A program made the translations under genes and the position numbers. From contig CAYLSO010000267.1 in assembly GCA_964386525.1 (NCBI GenBank), positions 1-38,889 of the forward strand: a stretch of DNA of 38,889 bases, read 5' to 3'. Below the pieces are notes generated by a model that saw only the letters and a list, made by a program, of their open reading frames with translations, was not told the origin of the DNA and searched no databases. Source of the DNA: CAYLSO01 sp964386525. Lineage in GTDB: Bacteria > Eisenbacteria > RBG-16-71-46 > DASYSL01. Shown here piece after piece: positions 23,993 through 31,777 of this stretch (positions are counted from its first letter, which is position 1; every line of letters begins with the position of its first letter).

Positions 23993-26900
23993 TCAGCGCG
24001 CCGGCCGGCCGCTCAGGTGGCGCAGCAGCACCACCGTGGCCGGCAACCGGCGCACGACCAGGCCCTGGCTCGCGAGCGCCACCGGCTCCCCGTCGATGGC
24101 GGCGGCGACCCACGGGATCTGCGGCGGCACCACCGCGATGCCGCCGGGCGGGACGGCGAGCCCGTCGGCGATGCGCACGGTGAGCGAATCGTTCCGCAGG
24201 CGCATGCTGAAGTCCAGCTCGCCGTAGGGCGTGGCCAGGCCGCGCACGCGCAACCCTTCGCCGCCCTCCACCCAGGCCAGCGGCACGCCGGCCCCCAGCA
24301 CCAGGCTGCTGTCGCGCTCGCGCGCGTAGGCCAGCAGGTCGAGCACCGAGCGCACGTAGTCGGAGCCCACCCAGGTGTGCGGCAGATCCCCGATGAAGTG
24401 CGGCTTGACCTCGTCGCGCCACACCACCTCGGCCCACTGCTTCCAGCCCGGCGGGCGGCGGTACGCGAGGAAGTAGCGCAGCAGCTCCTGGGCGCGCTCG
24501 CCCCAGCCCAGCTGCACGAACGCCCCGATGGTGCGCATCTCGTAGGGCGTGTACGCCTCCCAGGCTTGCGCCCCGTCGCGCCGAGCGGTGAAGTTCTCCC
24601 AGTACTTCTCGAAGGTGCGCGTCAGCGCCGCCTTGGGCAAGAAGTCGTCGGCCTGCACCGGGTCGAGCGCGATGGTCGTCGAGGTGGCGTCGAAGTCGCC
24701 GAGATCGGCGCAGCCGGGCAGGTAGTCGATCTTGTGCGCCGCCATCGCGGCGCGCAGCGACGCCGCCAGCTCGCCCTGGAACTCGGCCCGCGCCGCCGCC
24801 CAGCGGGCGCTCGCGTCCGCCCGCCCCAGGACCCCGGCCAGGTAGGCCGCGTCCTTGAAGCCGCGCAGCGCGAAGAAGTCGTCCCAGTACGAGTGCATGG
24901 GCTTGGCCGAATAGCCCTCGTGGCTGATCGACGGCGGCAAGAGCCCGAAGAACTGGATCCGGTCGGGGGCGCGGTACTCGTCGGTGCGGCGCAGCTGGCG
25001 CAGCGAGTCGAGGTAGGCGGCCGCCTTGGCCACCGCCGGCCACAGCCGCTCGGCCAGCCCGCGGTCACCGGTGTAGCGGTAGTACTCGGCCACGAGGTAG
25101 ATGAACTCGCCGCTCGAATCGTGCTCGGGCACCGGGTCGGAGCCGCGCGCGTCCACGCAGCACGGCACCTTGCCGTCGGCGTACTGGTAGCCGGCGAACC
25201 ACTCGGCGAAGTCGCGCACCACGTCGGCCTGGCCGAGGCGCAACAGGGCCGACGAGGTCAGCGCCCCGTCGCGGATCCACGAGCGCTCGTAGGAGCGCGA
25301 GCCCGGCTGGATGCCGGGCCCGTCGCGGTTGACGAGGATGTAGGCGAGCTGCGCCTTGAGCGTGCGCACGACCTCGGCGCCCAGCGAGTCGGGCAGTGTG
25401 ATCGCCACCCGCTCGGTGCGCGCCCGCCAGGCCGCGCGGCAGGCGGCCAGTTCCGCTTCCACGTGCGCGCGGGCGGCCTTGGCGTCCATGCCGGCCGGCG
25501 GCGCCGTGGGCGCCTCGCGCAGCGGGATGAGGAGGTCCACCTCCGCGGTGGCCCCCGGCGCCAGGTCCAGTGGGTAGGCCAGCGCCCCGGAGGCGCGCTC
25601 GAGCGGATCGATAACGCTGCGCGGCGCCGGCAGGCGGCCGGAGCGCAGGTACTCGGTGATGTCGCCCTGGTCGAAGGCCGCCGCCCCGAAGGCGGCCGGG
25701 GCGGTGAGGCAGACCACGCCGCGCTCGCCGTTGGCGCGCACCACCGCGCCGGCGGCGGCCAGCGAGCGCAGCGGAGCGGTGCCGCCCGGCGTGTTGAGGA
25801 ACTGCACCGGCGGGTTCACCTGGAAGGGCCGCAGCGCCAGATAGAGGGTGGCCCGCGTGCGCCGCGGTCCGCCATTGGTGACGCGATAGCGCGCGTAGAC
25901 CCGCGGCGCCGCGGTGTCGCCCGCGGCGAAGGCGGTCACGGCCATCGTCAGGGCGCCGCGCGTCCACTTCACGGTCGGGATCGGCAGGTGTCCGTCTTCC
26001 AGCCACTGCTCGGCGCGCACGTCCGCCCAGGTGATGAGCTTGCCACGCGCGTAGAGGAACGGCTCGACCGAGAAGGCCGCCTTGCCCGACTCCAGCGCGC
26101 CGTCCTCGCTGAACAGCGCCTCCTCGCGCCCCCCGTCGAGCCCGGTGATCGTCCAGAACTGCTGCTCGCCGGTGATGCCGCGCGGATAGCTGCCGCGCGG
26201 CGCGTCGCGGGCGACGGCCTCGTAGAACTTCTCGGGCGAGGCCGCCCACTCCAGCGGCTGCACGGCGATCTCGCGCAAACCGGCGCCGACGCCCGCCGCC
26301 CGCCGCACGTGCAGGCGCACGAAGCGCGCTTCGCTCTCCGGCAGGCCGAGGTAGTCGCGCCCGCCGTTGCCCCCGCGCACCTCGCGCAGCGCGCGCCACG
26401 CCACGCCGTCGGTGGAGCCCTCCACCAGGTAGTCGGCGGCGTAGCGGTCCGGCTCCCAGTCGAGCACCAGCCCGCCGAACTCGCGGTCCATCTGGAAATC
26501 CAGCAGCATCCAGGGGCGCGGGTCGGTCGCCAGGCCGCGCCACGCGGTCTGCGGGTCGCCGTCCACGGCCCGGGCCGCCTCGTGCCCGGCCGGCGCGCCG
26601 GAGGAGCTGGCCACGATCGCGGGATAGGCCGCACCCGTCCGGGGCTGCTCCTGCAGCGTCAGCTCGTCGATCCACACCGTGCCCGTCCCGCCGCCGCCGG
26701 CGGTGACCGCGAACTCGAGCGCCGCGGCGCGCCGCAGGTCCCCCCCGCCGGCCGGCCCCCAGGCGAAGCCGATGTGCCGCTGCTTGAGCGTCACCGAGTC
26801 CCACTGGGCCGGGAAGCGGAAATCGCGCCGGTTCGCCCACCAGACGTTGGCGCCGGTCGAGTCGATGAGCTTGAACTCGAGGTTGTTGGGCAGGCACTCG

Positions 26901-27202
26901 CCGCGGATGGCGAAGCGGAAGCGGTAGTTCTCCGGCAGGTCGAGCGCCAGGTCCTTGTGGACCACGGCGTAGCCGCCGCCCTTGACGAAGCGGAAGTCGA
27001 GGCGCAAGGCGTTGCCGACGAGCCCCGGCTCGCTCGTCACCTTCAGCTCGACGCCGTCCGACGGCCGCGCCGACCACCCGTCGGCGGTCTCGAAGGCGTC
27101 CACGACGACGGGCGGCCGCGGCTGGGCCGCGGCCGCGACGACCAGGGAAGCGAGGGCGGCCAGGGCGCCGGCGACCGCCCGGCCCGCGAGTCTCGTCGTC
27201 AT
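23993..27202 (-). CDS. Exported multidomain six-hairpin glycosidase with CBM32-like domain
   Basis: A 1069-residue protein with signal peptide (residues 1-27). A beta-sandwich resembling carbohydrate-binding modules spans about 30-185 (VVVDAFETADGWSARPSDG...VWIDELTLQ). An F5/8 C discoidin/CBM32-like domain covers about 200-317 (ARAVDGDPQTAWRG...RFVRLHVRR). A further beta region is at 340-600, and an (alpha/alpha)6 catalytic domain occupies about 605-965, with SYERSWIRDGALTSSALLRLG (W642-I-R-D-G) and PEHDSSGEF (693-700). The C-terminal 95 residues form a small beta domain. The WIRDG and EHDSSGE motifs resemble GH15/GH65-type inverting enzymes, but I cannot place it in a numbered family. It lies 47 bp before the GH35-like gene, downstream of the permeases, and is probably periplasmic. 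Confidence 0.82.
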   Translation of the reverse strand: MTTRLAGRAVAGALAALASLVVAAAAQPRPPVVVDAFETADGWSARPSDGVELKVTSEPGLVGNALRLDFRFVKGGGYAVVHKDLALDLPENYRFRFAIRGECLPNNLEFKLIDSTGANVWWANRRDFRFPAQWDSVTLKQRHIGFAWGPAGGGDLRRAAALEFAVTAGGGGTGTVWIDELTLQEQPRTGAAYPAIVASSSGAPAGHEAARAVDGDPQTAWRGLATDPRPWMLLDFQMDREFGGLVLDWEPDRYAADYLVEGSTDGVAWRALREVRGGNGGRDYLGLPESEARFVRLHVRRAAGVGAGLREIAVQPLEWAASPEKFYEAVARDAPRGSYPRGITGEQQFWTITGLDGGREEALFSEDGALESGKAAFSVEPFLYARGKLITWADVRAEQWLEDGHLPIPTVKWTRGALTMAVTAFAAGDTAAPRVYARYRVTNGGPRRTRATLYLALRPFQVNPPVQFLNTPGGTAPLRSLAAAGAVVRANGERGVVCLTAPAAFGAAAFDQGDITEYLRSGRLPAPRSVIDPLERASGALAYPLDLAPGATAEVDLLIPLREAPTAPPAGMDAKAARAHVEAELAACRAAWRARTERVAITLPDSLGAEVVRTLKAQLAYILVNRDGPGIQPGSRSYERSWIRDGALTSSALLRLGQADVVRDFAEWFAGYQYADGKVPCCVDARGSDPVPEHDSSGEFIYLVAEYYRYTGDRGLAERLWPAVAKAAAYLDSLRQLRRTDEYRAPDRIQFFGLLPPSISHEGYSAKPMHSYWDDFFALRGFKDAAYLAGVLGRADASARWAAARAEFQGELAASLRAAMAAHKIDYLPGCADLGDFDATSTTIALDPVQADDFLPKAALTRTFEKYWENFTARRDGAQAWEAYTPYEMRTIGAFVQLGWGERAQELLRYFLAYRRPPGWKQWAEVVWRDEVKPHFIGDLPHTWVGSDYVRSVLDLLAYARERDSSLVLGAGVPLAWVEGGEGLRVRGLATPYGELDFSMRLRNDSLTVRIADGLAVPPGGIAVVPPQIPWVAAAIDGEPVALASQGLVVRRLPATVVLLRHLSGRPAR

Positions 27203-27209
27203 GGAGCGA

Positions 27210-28034
27210 TCACCCCTTCACGCTGCCCATCATCACGCCGCGCATGTAGGCGCGCTGCAGCGCGATGAAGACGAGGACCACGGGCAGCACGGTGAGCACC
27301 GAGCCCGCCATCATCAGCTCGGTGTCCTGCACGTGCTCGCCCGACAGGCTGGCCAGCGCCACGGGCAGGGTGTACTTGGCGTCGTCGGAGAGCACGATGA
27401 GCGGCCACATGAACTCGTTCCACGACGACAGGAAGACGAACACCGCCAGGGTCACCAGGATGGGCCGGATCACCGGCAGCACCACGGTGCGGAAGATGCG
27501 GAACTCGCCGGCGCCGTCCACCCGCGCGGCGTCGAGCAGGTCGTCGGGGATGCTGAGCGCGTACTGGCGGATCATGAAGATGCCGAAGATGCCGGCCATG
27601 AATGGGATGACCACGGCCGCCATGGTGTTGACCAGGCCCAGCGCCTTGAGCATCAGGAAGAGCGGCAGCATGCCGACCTGGGCCGGGATGACCAGCGCCC
27701 CGAGCAGGAAGCGGAAGACGCGCTCGCGGCCGCGGAAGCGCAGCTTGGCGAAGGCGTAGCCGGCCATCGAGTTGATGAGCAGCGACAGCAGCGTGGCCGA
27801 GACCGACACGATCACGCTGTTGAGGAAGTACCGGGACAGGTTGAGGCGCGTGAACAGGCTGACGTAGTTGTCGAGCGTGAAGGCGCGGGGCAGGAAAGGC
27901 GGCGGGAAGCTGTTGGCCTCGCCCGGCGACATGAAGGAGGCCGACACCATCCAGGCCAGCGGCGTCAGCGTCACCACCGCGCCGGCCACCAGGACGGCGT
28001 GCAGGGCGAGGCTGGGGAGCCAGCGGCGCCTCAC
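27210..28034 (-). CDS. Carbohydrate ABC transporter permease (MalG/LacG type)
   Basis: A 274-residue inner-membrane permease with six transmembrane segments, opening RWLPSLALHAVLVAGAVVTLTPLAWMVSASFM. The EAA loop that contacts the ATPase reads DAARVDGAGEFRIFRTVVLPVIRPI. The family-typical C-terminal QRAYMRGVMMGSVKG is present. The GTG start at 28034 overlaps the upstream permease stop by four bases (GTGA). It pairs with the MalF-type permease to make the channel for the binding lipoprotein encoded upstream. No ATPase gene is present in the window, so the complex must use one encoded elsewhere. Confidence 0.95.
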   Translation of the reverse strand: MRRRWLPSLALHAVLVAGAVVTLTPLAWMVSASFMSPGEANSFPPPFLPRAFTLDNYVSLFTRLNLSRYFLNSVIVSVSATLLSLLINSMAGYAFAKLRFRGRERVFRFLLGALVIPAQVGMLPLFLMLKALGLVNTMAAVVIPFMAGIFGIFMIRQYALSIPDDLLDAARVDGAGEFRIFRTVVLPVIRPILVTLAVFVFLSSWNEFMWPLIVLSDDAKYTLPVALASLSGEHVQDTELMMAGSVLTVLPVVLVFIALQRAYMRGVMMGSVKG

Positions 28035-28921
28035 CGCCGCTCCCGCGCCAGGCGCATCTGCAGCAGGGTCCCGCCCAGCATGATGACGAAGAGCACGAAG
28101 GCGATGGCCGCCGCCATGCCCATGCGCCACCAGCGGAAGCCCTCCTCGTACATGAGCAGCACCACCGTGGTGGTGGCGCGCAGCGGGCCGCCCTGGGTCA
28201 TCACGTAGGGCTCGGAGAAGAGCTGGAAGTTGCCGAGCATGGTCATGACGCCGACGAACAGGAAGGTGGGCGCCAGGCCCGGCAGGGTGACGTGGACGAA
28301 GCGCTGCCAGGGGCTGGCGCCGTCGAGCGCGGCCGCCTCGTAGAGCTCCTCCGGGATGCTCTGCAGCCCGGCCACGAAGATCAGCATGTTGTAGCCGAAG
28401 TTCTTCCACACCGCCATGAGGATGATGCCGAGCATGGCGGTGTGCGGGTTGCCGAGCCAGTCCACGGGGCCGATGCCGGCCAGTCCCAGGGCCCAGTTCA
28501 AGAGCCCGTACTGCGGGTGGTAGAGATAGCGCCACACGATGGCCACCGCCACCAGCGTGGTCACCACCGGCATGAAGAAGATGGAGCGGAACAGCCCCGG
28601 GAAGCGCGCCAGCCGGGCGCTCACCAGCATGGCCGCCACCAGCGAGGCGAGCACCGACAGCGGCCCGCCCACGATCACGAAGTAGAAGGTGTTGAAGAGC
28701 GCCTGCCAGAACAGCGGGTTGGTGAGCACCTGGGCGTAATTGCGCACGCCGACGAAGCGGGCGACGTCGGGCCGCCCGATGGCGTAGATGTCGAAGTCGG
28801 TGAAGGACAGCACCAGCCCGGCCAGCACCGGCAGGAAGAAGAAGACGCCGATCAGCGTCAGCGCCGGGGTCACGAAGGCCCAGCCGGCGCGGTGCTGGCG
28901 CCCCTCGCCCGCGCTCTTCAT
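28031..28921 (-). CDS. Carbohydrate ABC transporter permease (MalF/UgpA type)
   Basis: A 296-residue inner-membrane protein with six membrane segments. The N-terminal part is GWAFVTPALTLIGVFFFLPVLAGLVLSFTDFDIYA. The EAA motif reads YEAAALDGASPWQRFVHVTLPGLAPT. ATG 28921 is 22 bp after the stop of the sugar-binding lipoprotein gene. With the MalG-type partner it should import an oligosaccharide released by the exported glycosidases of this operon. Beta-1,2-linked oligosaccharides are the likeliest cargo by context, but the sequence itself only indicates the CUT1-type carbohydrate family. Confidence 0.95.
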   Translation of the reverse strand: MKSAGEGRQHRAGWAFVTPALTLIGVFFFLPVLAGLVLSFTDFDIYAIGRPDVARFVGVRNYAQVLTNPLFWQALFNTFYFVIVGGPLSVLASLVAAMLVSARLARFPGLFRSIFFMPVVTTLVAVAIVWRYLYHPQYGLLNWALGLAGIGPVDWLGNPHTAMLGIILMAVWKNFGYNMLIFVAGLQSIPEELYEAAALDGASPWQRFVHVTLPGLAPTFLFVGVMTMLGNFQLFSEPYVMTQGGPLRATTTVVLLMYEEGFRWWRMGMAAAIAFVLFVIMLGGTLLQMRLARERR

Positions 28922-28943
28922 CGCCGCGCCCCGCCCGTGATCC

Positions 28944-30275
28944 TCACCGACGCGCCCCCCCCTCCCGCGCCACCAGCCACCGCCGCTTCTCCAGGATGCG
29001 GTCCACGTCGCGGTCCAGGCCGGCCAGCGTCGAGTCGGCCGGCGCGTGCCCCAGGACCATCGCTTCCACCGCGAACTGCAGCTTGATCGAGATGTTCTCC
29101 CATTCCGGCACCTTGGGCGTCGAGACCACGCGCCCCAGCTGCGTCTCGAAGGCACGCAGATTGCGGTCGTTGGCCAGCGCCGTGTCGCGCCACGCCGCCC
29201 GCGCCGCCGGCAGGTCGCCGGTCAGCGCGTAGAAGCGCAGCTGCTGCTCGGGCCGCGACAGGAACTCGACCAGCTTCCACGCCGCCTCCGGGTGGCGCGA
29301 GGCGCGGAACAGCACCAAGCTCGAGCCGCCCGCCGTGGACACCCCGCTGGCCGGCCCCCGGGGCCCGGGCAGCGGCGCCGTGGCCCAGGCGCCCTGCATC
29401 CCGGGGGACAGCCGGCGGCGGAACTCGCCCAGGTTCCACGGCCCCGTGATGTACATGCTGAAGGTGCCGCGCTCGAACTCCTGATACAGATTGGCGATCG
29501 AGGATCCCGGCACCGCCGGCGCCAGATCGTGCCCGAAGATGTCGAGGAAGAAGCCGGCGGCGCGGCGGTAGGCCGGGCCCGAGAAGTCGCCGCGCGTGTC
29601 GCCGTCTCTGAGCAGCCCGGAGCCCGCCTGCAGGCCGAAGACGATCCACGGCGTGTACTCGTTGGTCGGCAGGAAGATGGCGAAGCGGCCCGGGCCCTGG
29701 GCGCGCACCACCGCCTCCATGGCGCGCCGCCATCCCTCCCAGTCGCCCGGGATCGAGTCGTAGCCGGCCTTGGCCAGCAGGTCGCGGCGGTAGAAGAGCA
29801 CGCGCGTGTCCACGTACCAGGGCACGCCGTAGACCTCGCCATCGACCACGTTGGTGTCCCAGATGCCGGGGAAGTGCGCGTCCCGCGCCACCACGCGCGA
29901 GGCGGCGATGCGCTCGTCGAGCGGGGCGATGGCGCGCAGGGCGGCGAATTCGGCGACCCAGGTGTTGCCGAGCTGCGCGGCGTCGGGCGTGGAGCGGCCG
30001 ACGTGGGCGGTGAGCAGCTTCTCGTGCGCCGCGCCCCAGGGGATCTGCTGCACCACGACTTCGATGTCCGGGTTCTCGCGCTCGAAGTCGCGCACCAGCT
30101 CCTGCACGACCTCGCCCTCGCGCCCCATGGCCCAGAAGCGCAGCGTGGTGCGGCCGCCGCCGCGCCCCCCCCCGCAGCCGGCCAGCAGGAGGACGCCGGC
30201 GAGGAGGACGCCGGCGAGGGCGGCGCCGGGGCGAAGCCGGGCCGCGATCCGGGCCGCGCGCGCCGTCACGCTCAT
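28944..30275 (-). CDS. Carbohydrate ABC transporter substrate-binding lipoprotein
   Basis: A 443-residue family-1 solute-binding protein. The signal ends in a lipobox, GVLLLAGC, so it is tethered to a membrane. The N-terminal lobe begins TTLRFWAMGREGEVVQELVRDFERENPDIEVVVQQIPW, the usual opening of oligosaccharide-binding proteins. Also present are PDAAQLGNTWVAEFAAL, YGVPWYVDTRVLFYRRDLLAKAGYD, and SLVLFRASRHPEAAWKLVEFLSRPEQQ. The ATG overlaps the stop of the upstream PF10091 gene by ATGA. Cargo is inferred from the neighbouring PF10091 and GH94 enzymes; in Listeria a binding protein beside a GH94 beta-1,2-oligoglucan phosphorylase binds sophoro-oligosaccharides. Confidence 0.94.
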   Translation of the reverse strand: MSVTARAARIAARLRPGAALAGVLLAGVLLLAGCGGGRGGGRTTLRFWAMGREGEVVQELVRDFERENPDIEVVVQQIPWGAAHEKLLTAHVGRSTPDAAQLGNTWVAEFAALRAIAPLDERIAASRVVARDAHFPGIWDTNVVDGEVYGVPWYVDTRVLFYRRDLLAKAGYDSIPGDWEGWRRAMEAVVRAQGPGRFAIFLPTNEYTPWIVFGLQAGSGLLRDGDTRGDFSGPAYRRAAGFFLDIFGHDLAPAVPGSSIANLYQEFERGTFSMYITGPWNLGEFRRRLSPGMQGAWATAPLPGPRGPASGVSTAGGSSLVLFRASRHPEAAWKLVEFLSRPEQQLRFYALTGDLPAARAAWRDTALANDRNLRAFETQLGRVVSTPKVPEWENISIKLQFAVEAMVLGHAPADSTLAGLDRDVDRILEKRRWLVAREGGARR

Positions 30276-31777
30276 TCGCCCTTGGGGGCCAGGTCGAGCC
30301 AGCCGCCGGTGAAACCCGCCGCCCGCATGCCGCGGACGACGTGGGGATTGCGCCGCATCACCCGCCACACCAGGCCGCTACGGTAGTTCTCGGTCATGCA
30401 CAGGATGGGGCCCTGGTCGATGCCCAGGTAGTCGCTGTCGAACCAGCCGACGCCGGGCACCGTGCGGCCGTGGTGCGTCTGCCCCGGTACGTCGAGCGTG
30501 GGATTGAAGGCGTCCACGAAGCCGTACTGGCGGAAGAGGTTCTCCCCGTACGTCTCGCGCATGGCGATGAGCGCCGGGATGACGATCTCGGGGGCGAAGG
30601 CGATAGAACCGCCGGCCGCCGCCGGCGAGACCGTGCCGTCGTCGACGATCTCGTGGAACGAGGCGCCGCGCGCCGCGTAGGTGCGGAAGGCGCGCTGGCG
30701 CCCGTCGACGGTCAGCTGGCCGTCGAGCGGCCCGTCGCAGGCGGTCAGGCCCCACAGGCTCTCGCCGTAGCCGCGGAAGCCGCCGGGGTTGGCGACGGCG
30801 TAGGCCCGCTGCGCGTAGGTGGCGCGCCGGGAGTTCTCGAACCAGTCGATGCCGTGCGCCTGCATGAGGCTGTCGCGCACGCCGCGCAGGTCGAGCCACA
30901 CCTGCGAGTACTGGTGTCCAAACAGCGGCGGGAAGCCGACGTGCTCGTAGCCCTGGAAGGTCCCCCACTGGCAGCCGCGCAGCCAGTCGGCGTAGACCGC
31001 GTGCGGCAGCGGGTGGGTGGGCGAGCCGAGCGCCAGGATGGGCAGGATCAGCGACTCGTTCATGCCCCGCCAGTCGTAGGGCAGAAAGCCCTCCTTGGGG
31101 TCCCAGCCGTGCACGATCATGGGCGGCCGCACGAAGGCCCAGTTCCAGTCGGCGCGGAAGTAGAGCGAGTCGGCGAGGGCGCGGATCTCCGCCTCGCCCG
31201 CGTCCGGCCCGTCGAAGTAGCTCTGGCAGAACAGCGCTCCGGAGAGCAGCAGCGCGGTGTCCATGGTGGACAGCTCGACGTCGGCGAAGCGGGTGCCGGT
31301 GGCCGGGTCGAGGAAGTGGTAGAAGAAGCCGCGGTAGCCGATGCAGCCGGCGGGCGCGTCGCCCTGGCTGGCGGTCCAGAAGAAGCGCAGGGTGCGCTGC
31401 GCGCGCTCGGTCGCCTGCACCCGGGTGACGTAGCCGCGCTCGACGCCGATCGGATAGGCGGTCAGCGCGAAGCCCCCGGCGGCCACGCTGGCGAACGACT
31501 TCGTCGGAGCGCGGTCCGGGGTCAACCCGGTGCGCGGGTCGGAAAGCTCCCAGAAGAAGCGGAAGGTCCGCAGCTGGAGCGTGTCGAGGAACGCCGCCTC
31601 GCGCAGCGTCAGCGGATGGCCGGGCGTCGCCTGCGCGGCGTAGCCGGGGGCCGCTCCCGGCGCGGCGCCAACCGCCGGCGAACTGCGGCCCGGCGCGGGG
31701 CGGCAACCGGGCAGCACGCAAGCCGCGGCCACCGCGGCCGCTGCCGCCAGCGACAGGATCCGGAAGCGCAACGTCAT
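30272..31777 (-). CDS. PF10091/GH144-like glucanase, exported lipoprotein
   Basis: A 501-residue protein of the 'glucoamylase family' domain PF10091, which includes GH144 endo-beta-1,2-glucanases and the middle domain of cyclic beta-1,2-glucan synthases. Landmarks in order are LQLRTFRFFWELSDPRTGLTPDR, GYRGFFYHFLDPATG, ELSTMDTALLLSGAL, ENSRRATYAQRAYAVANPGG, SLWGLTACDGP, GSIAFAPEIVIPAL and GIDQGPILCMTENYRSGLVW. The signal ends LPGC (Cys 25; Cys 20 is an alternative), so a lipoprotein is likely. GGAGGAG lies just before ATG 31777, which overlaps the GH94 stop. It shares most of these motifs with the gene at 35727-37343. Probable role: periplasmic cleavage of beta-1,2-glucan. Confidence 0.87.
   Translation of the reverse strand: MTLRFRILSLAAAAAVAAACVLPGCRPAPGRSSPAVGAAPGAAPGYAAQATPGHPLTLREAAFLDTLQLRTFRFFWELSDPRTGLTPDRAPTKSFASVAAGGFALTAYPIGVERGYVTRVQATERAQRTLRFFWTASQGDAPAGCIGYRGFFYHFLDPATGTRFADVELSTMDTALLLSGALFCQSYFDGPDAGEAEIRALADSLYFRADWNWAFVRPPMIVHGWDPKEGFLPYDWRGMNESLILPILALGSPTHPLPHAVYADWLRGCQWGTFQGYEHVGFPPLFGHQYSQVWLDLRGVRDSLMQAHGIDWFENSRRATYAQRAYAVANPGGFRGYGESLWGLTACDGPLDGQLTVDGRQRAFRTYAARGASFHEIVDDGTVSPAAAGGSIAFAPEIVIPALIAMRETYGENLFRQYGFVDAFNPTLDVPGQTHHGRTVPGVGWFDSDYLGIDQGPILCMTENYRSGLVWRVMRRNPHVVRGMRAAGFTGGWLDLAPKGE

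Noticed and set aside
21576..25043. Reading the GH35-like frame as one 1155-residue protein reaching to 25043
   Set aside because: The part above 23945 overlaps the well-supported 1069-residue glycosidase gene on the same strand in another frame and has biased Arg/Gly/Ala composition without family features. A GTG with AGGAG fits the family's N-terminus.
23969..27268. Plus-strand frame of about 1100 residues opposite the large glycosidase
   Set aside because: It is rich in Arg, His, Val and Gly, as expected from the complement of GC-rich codons. It has no domain and lies entirely under a gene with clear signal peptide and domains.
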